This document shows, piece after piece, positions 55,749 to 64,000 of a stretch of DNA of 64,000 nt (position 1 is the first letter of the stretch; every line of letters begins with the position of its first letter). Made by a program: the position numbers and the translations under genes. The stretch spans positions 59,955,704 through 60,019,703 of the forward strand of contig CM045990.1 of the NCBI GenBank assembly GCA_025175895.1, read 5' to 3'. Below the pieces are notes generated by a model. The model searched no databases, was not told the origin of the DNA, and saw only the letters and a program-made list of their open reading frames with translations. Origin of the DNA: Wurfbainia villosa. Taxonomy: Eukaryota; Streptophyta; Magnoliopsida; Zingiberales; Zingiberaceae.

Positions 55749-57227
55749 TGTTGGTGCAACAATGCCCTAAGCATTTATATATATTTTGATATTTGGATAA
55801 TTATCTAAGTTAGACAATGTTTTGTGATCTAATTGTATACATGTGTAAGTGACAGGAAAATCCAAGTATGAAGACTTGGTAAAAGACAAGTCCAAGTGTG
55901 ATGTATGAAAGGTCTTGGCAGCATAAGTCCAAGCATGTAGTCTTGGTGGCGTAAAGTCCAAGCAGTCCTTGGAAAAGGAAGACCAAAGGAAAGTCTTGGC
56001 GGCATAAGTCCAAGCATGTAGTCTTGGCGGCGTAAAGTCCAAGCGTACTTTGGCAAAGAAGAAACCCAAAGCATGACGAAACCGAAGGAAGCTTTTGAAG
56101 GCAAGCGCATGGATGGAGTCGTGGACTCAGAGAAATCCTAGAGGCGCAAGGCTGATGGAGAAGCTAGAAGGTTAAGTCTAGGCTTAGGTTATGTTTTCAA
56201 GTATGAATTAGTCATACTAGGAGTGTGCCAGTCGACTGGAACATGGTGTCGGTCGAACTGGCCCTTAAAATACAGCATTTGAGGTTGGAAGGCTGTTATC
56301 GATCGGGGTTATCTCTGGCGACCGGTGACGATCGACTTCGAACTCATGACATATATGTCGGCGCGCGATCATTGCCATTATTGGCCGATCGCTACAAAAT
56401 GCCAGTGCGCCGTGGCGATCGGCTACGGCGATCTCGATCGCCATCGCTGTTGGCGATCGTGATAGTCTTCTTCCGTTAGCGATGACGACGGCAAAACTCG
56501 CAATCCGATCGCTCGTAAGCGTTAGAATCGGGCGGTGATCGATGTAAGTCATCACCAATATAGACCTCCAACGGGAAAAAGAGGCTCTTTCCTATAAAAA
56601 GAGCCCAAGGGGAGCAAGAAAAGGCTAATGTTTATATTATGATCTTTCTTCTAAGCTCCTACAAGTTTTCCAAGCTTTCTAAGTGTATTAATCTCCTTTC
56701 TCCTCTCAAATCTTCATTGTCATCTTTTGTAAGAAGAGGAGGTCTTTGTAAAGAGAAAGCTTCTTAGTGAAATTGCTTGGGTTGATCCACCTTATGGATC
56801 GCCGTGGAGTAGGAGCGTTATCTCCGAACCACGTAAAGGCTTTGTTAGCATTGTTTTTTGTTTTTACATATATTATTTGTGTTTGCTTCCGCTAATTACT
56901 CTTGTAGAAACGAAAAGCGCTATTCACCCCCCCCCTCTAGCTTTCAAACGATCCCTAACAAGTGGTATCAGAGCCCGGATCGCATCGGAAGATCTAGCAA
57001 TCAACCGGAGCAAAGATGACATTTCAAGAGGGGTATAGCACGGCGAGGCCTCCGTTCTCCGACGGCAACGATTTTGAATATTGGAAAGGTAGGATGGAGT
57101 ATTATTTAATGAACGATATTGAAAATTGGTTTAGTATTGTAGATGGTTTTGAGAAGCCGGTCGACGAATTCGGAGCACCACTACCGACAAAGGATTGGAC
57201 AAGAGAGATGGCCAAGATATTGGTTTT
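55749..57227 (+). mobile_element. SIRE-type Copia element W (5' end only)
   Basis: LTR 55749-56960 (starts TGTTGGTGCAACAATGCC, ends GATCCCTAACA), primer site TGGTATCAGAGCC at 56963, and a gag start at 57016. It is inserted in the 3' LTR of Y and cut in its gag by element V. It has TATA in a palindrome (GGCTCTTTCCTATAAAAAGA plus GCC, about 56583-56605) and an array of CGATCG-rich sequence (56290-56540) like the other SIRE LTRs. Confidence 0.87.
57016..57227 (+). pseudogene. gag: SIRE-type gag of W, truncated after about 70 codons
   Basis: Starts MTFQEGYSTARPPFSDGNDF, then EYWKGRMEYYLMNDIENWFS and VDGFEKPVDEFGAPLPTKDW. This is a SIRE gag N-terminus, clearly different from that of the gag-only element (MAGSNIHPPKFEGEFAWWKK). 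It ends at MAKIL, where sequence of element V takes over; the last apparent residues come from V. Confidence 0.87.
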
Positions 57228-57235
57228 GCCCGGAA

Positions 57236-57247
57236 GCTCTGATACCA
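57236..57247 (-). other. Primer-binding-site sequence beyond the 3' LTR of V
   Basis: Minus TTTGGTATCAGAGCTTCC directly follows the LTR end CAACCCCAACA. A primer site belongs after a 5' LTR. About 24 bp of interior-like sequence is present before W's gag resumes. Confidence 0.8.
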
Positions 57248-57249
57248 AA

Positions 57250-59164
57250 TGTTGGGGTTGATCCGTGAGGGGAAACTTCGCTTCCCCTTCACCTCGGTTG
57301 CTTGACCATGGTGATCCCTTTGATGTCCCCGGATTAAAAATTTAATCTTAGACAAAAGGGATTCCCAAAGCAACCAAGTCATCGTCGTGCTATTCATTTA
57401 GAGAGGTCACTTGAACAAACTAGTTGTTCAAGCGACCATCCTCTATCCTACGAGTAGCCGCGGAATAGACGATGTCCGGATCGCCGGTTTTTGTGTTTGT
57501 ACTCGGGATCCAAGTATTATTTAGCCTATTTACAGAAATATAACATGCTTATATTTTGAAAAAGAAACACAAGCAATGAATAAAAGAGATAGAAGAATAG
57601 TTATACCTCTTGGTCTTGTAATGTATGACCCTCCTCCTTTTGGACGTCGTGTGGGCGACGATCCACCAAAAGTCGAAGCTCCTAGATCGCAAAACTTCCT
57701 TCCTTGCTTTTCCCAAGCAAGAGGAAGAAGAGAAACAATGTTTTTCTCCTTCAAAACTCAACCAACAAAGAACTATAGAAGTTCTTGCCACGCCAACTAG
57801 AAGGAGAAGAAGATGATGGAAAACTACCAAGACACCAAGGAAACCCTATATCTTGTTTCCACCACCTAAGGAGAAGAGAGGGGAGTGTTTTGGGCGCCGC
57901 CAAGGGCTGGGAAGGGCTGGAATAGCTGGGACGTTGGCCACAAGGCAAGGAAGAAGAAGGAAAACTTGCCTTATTTGGTGCCACCCTTGCTTCCAAACCC
58001 TAACCCTAATTCCAATCCTATCTCAACTAGGATTGCCCTATTCTTGCCGCCCAAGCCTTGATCCCTCTCAATCATGTTATCCACGACCACTTCCCATGCC
58101 CTCCTTTTATAGAGTTAGGGATAAGTCATGAATTAATCTCCTCCATTGGTTCTAGGGATTTAATCTCAACCGTCAGATCTAGAGATTTAATCTCAATCGT
58201 CGGATCTTAGAGATTTAATCTCTACCAATGGATCTTAGTGTTTTGTTTCTATCCATTGGATCTAAGCATCTTGAGGTGTTAATGGGCTACATTAGGGACC
58301 ATGAGGAGTTGGGTCTTGGTCACCCATGGATCAAGCCCACATAAAGTCCGATCCACTAATGATGGTCCAATCCACTAAAGGTCCATCATTGATCTACCTC
58401 ACCAACCCCCATATGATAATATGGGCTCCATATATTATTTGTACATTTTCTCCCCGTGTTTATGATCTCGAATGTCCGTCAATTAATTAATTTACTGACC
58501 ATTAATTAATCGACATCTAACTCCATGAGTAGTACCACTCAACCTTTTCATCATGCGGACCAAGTCCACTGCGGGGTTTACATGATGAACCTTATGAGCT
58601 CCTCAAGGGGACATCATCATCCTAATATATAGGACACGGTTTCCTCCTATAATCAACGGCACACCATATAAATAATATCATCTCCCAACTTACCGAGTCT
58701 ATCAATTTAATCTATAAATCTCGCCCATTGGTAAATCAAAGAGATGAGTACCAAGTATATGTGCCCGTTATTATATCGAGATTAAGAGCATGTACTAAAT
58801 AATATCTGAGGTCCGATTCGATTATGTAGTCAGCAATAAATCGAATCACCTCTGTGTCGGTCCTGCTCAATACACACAAAGTGCACTAGTGTGATTCTAT
58901 GGTCAAGACAAACCAATACCAAATCACACTACAACCATTCCGATGGTTTGTCCAAAGCCATCTCGGTTGTGAGCCTTTACTTATACTTTACAAAGAGCCG
59001 ATAACATGATCTCCCGTGTGACACCACACACCATGTTATCTACAATGTAAGGTATTAGACAATATTGCATAACCATAAAAATATGCAAACAATGATCATG
59101 TGATTCTTATTTCAAAATAAAGATGTTCATACAAAAAATAGACTTTTAAGTATACATCCCTACA
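57250..59164 (-). repeat. 3' LTR of Copia V (1915 bp)
   Basis: Minus strand starts TGTAGGGATGTATACTTAAA after the polypurine tract AAGTGGGAGAT (59165-59175) and ends GGATCAACCCCAACA. It contains no gene; short open frames near 57530-57996 are pyrimidine/purine-rich leader sequence. Four AGAGATTTAATCTC-like phrases recur at about 58145-58235. Confidence 0.87.
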
Positions 59165-59197
59165 ATCTCCCACTTATACTAAAAGACTATGCTGTCC

Positions 59198-60720
59198 TCA
59201 AAGTGCCATACATCTGATCCCCATTCCCTCCACATGCCTATCAAAAGCTCTCGCCGGAAGGCCCTTAGTGAAAGGATCTGCCAGGTTATCCTCCGATGCA
59301 ATCTTGGCCACAGCAACTTCTCCTCGCTTTACGATTTCTCGTATCTGGTAGTTTACTAGCCTTATGGGCTCGTGGTTCCTTCGAGTTTGCAACTGCACCA
59401 CTATTATCACAATAAATCGTGATAGTTCTGGGCAAACCAGGAATCACATCCAAGTCCATCAGAAAGTTCCTGAGCCATACAGCTTCTTTGGCCGCCTCAG
59501 AGGCCGCCACATACTCAGCTTCCATGGTGGAGTCTGCCACGCACTTTTGCTTGACACTCCTCCATACAATGGCTCCACCTCCCAAAGTAAACACAAAACC
59601 TGAGGTAGACTTACTGTTATCCCTATCAGATTGGAAGTCGGAATCCGTGTAACCCACAGGGAGTAATTGGTCTGCTCGGTAAACCAGCATATAATCCCTA
59701 GTCCTTCTCAGGTACTTCAATATATGCTTTACCGCAGTCCAATGTCCCTGTCCTGGATTACTCTGATATCTGCTGACCATGCCCACGACAAAGCAGATAT
59801 CTGGTCTCGTACAGAGCATCGCATACATGAGGCTTCCTACTGCCGAAGCATAAGGAACCGCCTTCATCTCCTCTATCTCCTCAGATGATCTAGGACACAT
59901 CTCCTTAGATAGAGGTACTCCATGCCTGAAAGGTAGAAAACCCTTCTTGGAGTTCTGCATGCTAAAACGCTCCATAATCGTGTCTATGTATGAAGCTTGG
60001 GATAAGTACAACATCCTTTTCTTGCGATCCCTTATAACCTTGATCCCAAGGATGTGTCCCACTTCTCCCAAGTCCTTCATATCAAACTGTTTGGACAACC
60101 ATACCCTTACGTCCGATAACACCTTGATATTGTTGCCAATCAACAAAATGTCATCTACGTATAGTACAAGAAATACCACTACGTTTCCGTCACATCTCTT
60201 GTATACACAAGACTCATCCGGACTTTGAATAAATCCATAAGACTGGATCACCTCATCAAACCGAATGTTCCAAGACCTCGAAGCTTGTTTCAATCCATAA
60301 ATGGACCGATTAAGCTTACATACAAGATGCTCTTTTTCCTTAGCAATGAATCCCTCTGGTTGCTTCATGTAGATGTTTTCCTCAAGACTTCCATTAAGGA
60401 AAGCTGTCTTGACATCCATCTGCCACACCTCATAATCCATATGAGCTGCTATGCATAAGAGAATCCGGATAGATTTAAGCATGGCTACCGGCGAAAAGGT
60501 CTCCTCATAATCGATACCCTCTTTCTGAGTATACCCCTTCGCAACAAGCCTCGCTTTGAAGGTCTCAACCTTCCCATCTATTCCTCTCTTTCTTTTGTAG
60601 ATCCACTTGCATCCAATGGTTTTTACACCATCGGGTGGTTCTACTAGCTCCCAGACCTGATTTGAATCCATAGATTCAATCTCAGCATTCATTGCACTCT
60701 GCCAAGATACTGCATCTTTA
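59198..60720 (-). pseudogene. pol: Copia V reverse transcriptase and RNase H (one late frameshift)
   Basis: A frame of 468 codons from 60692 to 59286: NAEIESMDSNQVWELVEPPD, GCKWIYKRKRGIDG, KEGIDYEETFSPVAMLKSIR, YEVWQMDVKTAFLNGSLEEN (Trp intact), GLKQASRSWNIRFDE, the active site VLYVDDILLIGN, KKGFLPFRHGVPLSKEMC, and RNase H ADSTMEAEYVAASEAAKEAV with IYCDNSGAVANSKEPRAHK. The frame shifts near 59350, and the usual tail continues in another frame (IVKRGEVAVAKIASEDNLAD, PFTKGLPARAFD) to 59198. Linker sequence joins it to the integrase upstream with breaks. Confidence 0.9.
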
Positions 60721-62254
60721 TCTTGGATTGCCTCATCATATGTCCAGGGATCAGTTCATGTTTCGCCGGGACCAAATCGGAAGATTCTCCCAAGAACATG
60801 AATCTATCAGTCATTTGTCACAACCCTCCCACTCTGACGCAGGTATCACTGTGTATCCTCTGTGACACGTGGTGCATGACATGTGGTATATCCTCTTATG
60901 CGGTGGTACTAGAAGTGACTTCCCCTTTTAACTCCTCCAGAACAATTTTACTCGTGGGCTTGTGGTTCATCACATAGTCCTCCTCTAGAAATCTGGCATT
61001 CGTACTCACGATCACCTTTTGATCTCTAGGACTATAGAACAAACCACCCTTCGTTCCCTTAGGGTAGCCAACAAACATGCACATACATGCGAGGTTCCAA
61101 CTTACCAAAGATCTGCCTTGGACATGTCTTTGGACTCCCCATATCCGAATATGTCTTAGACTAGGCTTTCGCCGATCCACAATTCTACGGGAGTAGAAGG
61201 CACGATTTAGATGGAACCAAGTTCGTAATGTATAGTATCTAGAGCATATCCCCAGAACGAATCTGGCAAGTCAGAATAACTCATCATTGATCTAACCATC
61301 TCCATAAGAGTCCTATTCCTTCGCTCTGCTACACCATTCTGCTGGGGTGTGCCAGGTGCAGACAATTGGGATTGAATCCCAGCCTCTGATAAGTAATTCC
61401 TAAACTCTCCCAAGAGGTATTCACCACCACAATCAGATCGTAGGGTCTTGATACTTTTACCTTGACGGTTCTCCACATCAGCCTTGAATTCTTTGAACCT
61501 GTCAAAGCATTCAGACTTGCGGCGCATCAAGTAAATGCATCCATATCTTGAATAATCGTCTATAAAAGAGACGAAATATTCAAAACCACCTCTAACCTGG
61601 ATAGACATAGGACCACACAAATCAGAATGAACCAATTCTAACACATCTTTGGCTCTATACCCCTTGGCCTTGAAAGGCCTCTTGGTCATCTTACCCTCCA
61701 AGCAAGATTCACAGGTTGGGAGATCCTCCACCACTAATGAGCCCAAAGGTCCATCAGCTATCAACCTTTGAATCCTGCTTAGGTTAATGTGACCAAGCCT
61801 AAGATGCCAAAGATATGTTTGGTTCATCTTCGAAGGTTCTTTTCTCTTATTGGATTTAGAAGATGAGTTATTAACTTCAATTTGCATCGTGGGAGGTTTT
61901 GGTTCAAGTGTGTACAAATTTCCTATCAATGTACCCGAACAGATAATGTCCCTATTCCTTCTTATAACAACTCTGTCATTAAAAGAAATAGAATATCCAT
62001 CCATAAACAATTTAGAAACTGAAATTAAATTCTTTCTAAATAAGGGTACATAAAGGCAATTCTTAAGAACCAAAAGTTTATTTTTCTCAAAAGATAAATG
62101 AACGTCTCCCCCTTTGCAATGCCACCTTTGTGGCATCGCAAGTACGGTAATCTCCCCTTTAGCCTCGTCTGTTTCTCGAACCCTCGCAAAGTATTGCAGA
62201 CATGATCGATGGCTCCGTATCTACACACAGGTAGATAACACCGCTAAACATGTT
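60721..62254 (-). pseudogene. pol: Copia V protease remnant and integrase (frameshifts)
   Basis: The protease start is damaged: where relatives have VDTGAIDHVC the sequence reads RYGAIDHVC (about 62195-62225). From 62136 a frame of 309 codons has FRKNLISVSKLFMDGYSI, LWHLRLGHINLSRIQR, CESCLEGKM, VHSDLCGPM (Asp), LRSDCGGEYLLGEF (Asp) and TPQQNGVAERRNRT (Glu). It ends at about 61207 with a shift. Another frame (61180-60896) continues with FVGYPKGTKGGLFYSPRDQK and ARFLEEDYVMN. All integrase catalytic acids are present. Confidence 0.88.
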
Positions 62255-63112
62255 TCAACGACTAGTCCAAAAGATATACCTTTGTTCTTGCGGTTGGCGA
62301 TCCTTCTTCCGATGTCGATCCTTACAAGTGAAGCACTTGCCTTTCGGCTTCTTCACTCCTCCCTGAGTACCTCCCACCGCCTTTGCCCCGGTTTGTTTCT
62401 TCTTCTTCTTGCCTTTCGGCTTAGAAGCAGAAACCTTCTGGGTCATCACGGCATGCACCTGAGCACTCTGACGAAATAGTCCCTCTGCCACCTGGAGTTC
62501 TGTCAGAAGTTCCGCCAATGAATACAACCTCTTGTTCATGTTGTAGTTGAGGCGAAACTGCTCAAAACTCCTAGGCAGAGACTGGAGTATGATATCGACC
62601 TGGGTTTCCCCATCGATCTCAGCTCCTAGGACCTCCAGCTCATTCAAATGAGCCATCATCTTGAGAACATGATCCCTCACGGGTGTTCCCTCGATCATGG
62701 TGGTCGTCATCAAGTTTCTCATGGCCTCTTGCCTCGCAGCCCGATTCTGGTGTCCGAAAAGCTCCTTGAGATTGAGCATCATATCATAGGCAGTGGGCAT
62801 GGCTTGATGCTGATGTTGGAGTACATTTGACATAGATGCCAAAATGTAACACCGTGCCATCTCATCGGCCTTGTTCCACTTCCTATAGCTCTCTCTCTCC
62901 TTTTCCCCAGAATTATCTGTAGGCTTGGGAGGGCACTCTTCGAGGAGTACATATTTGTATTCCTCAGCAGTCAAGACAATATCTAGATTCCTCTTCCAAT
63001 CTACATAGTTGGGTCCAGTAAGTTTGTTCTCTTTCAGTATCACAGCAAGTGGGTTGAAAGTCATTTTGAAAGAAAACCTAAGAATCACATAAATCAAAAC
63101 ATTAGATTTCAA
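62255..63112 (-). CDS. gag: Copia V gag (nearly complete; end altered)
   Basis: 285 codons. Start MKSNVLIYVILRFSFKMTFN; the true start is probably the internal Met of MTFNPLAVILKENKLTGPNY (about 63064), which matches other Copia gags. It continues VDWKRNLDIVLTAEEYKYVL, ARCYILASMSNVLQHQHQAM and NYNMNKRLYSLAELLTELQV. The Lys-rich linker KPKGKKKKKQTGAK leads to CFTCKDRHRKKDRQ, where the knuckle CxxCxxxxHxxxxC should be. The last Cys codon is lost because expected CTG triplets read TCG, and the frame then runs into RYIFWTSR. If those are consensus errors, the gag is intact. Confidence 0.85.
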   Translation of the reverse strand: MKSNVLIYVILRFSFKMTFNPLAVILKENKLTGPNYVDWKRNLDIVLTAEEYKYVLLEECPPKPTDNSGEKERESYRKWNKADEMARCYILASMSNVLQHQHQAMPTAYDMMLNLKELFGHQNRAARQEAMRNLMTTTMIEGTPVRDHVLKMMAHLNELEVLGAEIDGETQVDIILQSLPRSFEQFRLNYNMNKRLYSLAELLTELQVAEGLFRQSAQVHAVMTQKVSASKPKGKKKKKQTGAKAVGGTQGGVKKPKGKCFTCKDRHRKKDRQPQEQRYIFWTSR

Positions 63113-64000
63113 AAAATTATTGATTCCTCAAACAATAAAATTTTGATATCAACCAACACCTCATGCCACCGAGAATATCGCATGCCACGCAGTGTGGACG
63201 TATACGAATTCTACATTTGTAAGAGGAGGTTTTACCCATTAATTTTATTATCTTGTCAACCTTACTTTTCGACAAATAAAATTAATAGTTGGTTCCTCTT
63301 TGGCCCTACAAATAAAAGCAGTGACTCCGATGGGGAGGATACTTTTAATTTGCATCTAAGTGTGCACCATTACACGATACTAAGGGAATTATTTCGGATT
63401 ATGTGCCTTACCGCTGTGGAAGTACACATGCTCCTAGATAATTTCCTATAACCATTATTTGACCTAGTGATCCGCAAACAAACTCATCCGCAGGAGGAAG
63501 GCACTCGAGCCAACACGCAAGTTTGTTGCATCACACGTCAAATTGTAATGGAGGCCCATGAATTAATTAAAATATCCCTCTCCCACTTAGTAAATTAAAA
63601 ATGAGGAATTTTCCTCGACATGCATATCAAACAAAAGAAATAAATATGAAAAATAAATTATTTTCCAACTATTATGGCCTTTGTCTTCAATATGGCTCTC
63701 CGTCGACGCCCATCTTGTCCGCTCCTCCTACGCCATGTACAAGCCCTCCGGAGATCCGAGCCGAGACTAAAACCTATTTTAATTTACATCCATTGATCCT
63801 ATACTCCACGAGGGAGTGTACATGAATCTAGATCGAAAGTAAAATAAAATAAAGAGCGGCTAAACAATGCCGTATTTAATTTACAAAAAAACTAAATACT
63901 AGCCTCATCAACCCTGAGGATTCAACAAAATAAATATTTACACACATACAATCACATACACACACACGGCCATAATAGTCGGATCTTATGCCTGCAACCA
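63113..64000 (-). other. Leader of Copia V
   Basis: AT-rich sequence upstream of gag on the minus strand, with no credible gene on either strand. Its 5' end and the 5' LTR lie beyond the window. CA-rich stretches (ACACACACAC-like) occur at about 63940-63970. Confidence 0.7.

Larger units (their letters stand above)
57228..64000 (-). mobile_element. Copia element V (Tork-type), 3' part
   Basis: On the minus strand: leader (64000-63113), gag, pol, polypurine tract, 3' LTR (59164-57250). After the LTR there is a second primer-site-like sequence (57247-57236) before W's gag. The 5' LTR is beyond the window. The RT/RNase H frame is open for 468 codons and gag for 285, so it is likely the most recent pol-bearing insertion here. 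Confidence 0.9.

Overview
This window is plant nuclear DNA made almost entirely of LTR retrotransposons. I see no host gene, rRNA or tRNA gene. All the element types are plant lineages: Ty1/Copia SIRE-type and Tork/Angela-type, a Ty3/Gypsy Tat-type with two RNase H domains, and a Tekay-like chromovirus with a 3.8 kb LTR. A large-genome angiosperm is likely. A monocot is possible, but that is only an impression from the family mix.

Layout. 1-4957: minus-strand Tekay-like element with one complete LTR and a collapsed 1.1 kb interior, inserted in an old SIRE gag (4958-5373). 5374-12952: plus-strand Copia element 'A', whose LTR holds a SIRE-type solo LTR (6163-7319, target duplication GGACA). 12953-17550: start of an unresolved element 'X' that interrupts A's pol. 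17551-55748: plus-strand Copia 'Y', split by a Tat Gypsy element (20972-50175, flanked by TTTTT). The Tat 5' LTR holds a complete minus-strand gag-only SIRE element (21591-27112, duplication GATAA). Its 3' region holds a set of antisense genes, one of them cut by minus-strand Copia 'Z' (37860-46625, duplication ATCCT; same family as A). Y's 3' LTR is cut by a SIRE-type element 'W' (55749-57227). W's gag is cut by minus-strand Copia 'V' (57228-64000 and beyond). Insertions are nested about six deep.

Working order. Only the gag-only SIRE gag (577 codons) is an undamaged long reading frame. V keeps an open RT/RNase H frame of 468 codons and is probably the youngest pol-bearing element. All other gag and pol regions carry stops or frameshifts. 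Two signals run through the window. In-frame stops in the Tat pol fall largely at CAG or CGA codons, as expected from deamination of methylated cytosine. Many small differences between sister copies fall at CAG/CTG triplets and look like CTG to TCG or CAG to CGA swaps; these may be consensus errors at methylated CHG sites rather than real mutations. The most unusual biology is the antisense block of the Tat element: several minus-strand reading frames, three with TATA boxes and two with a matching phase-0 intron before a coiled coil.
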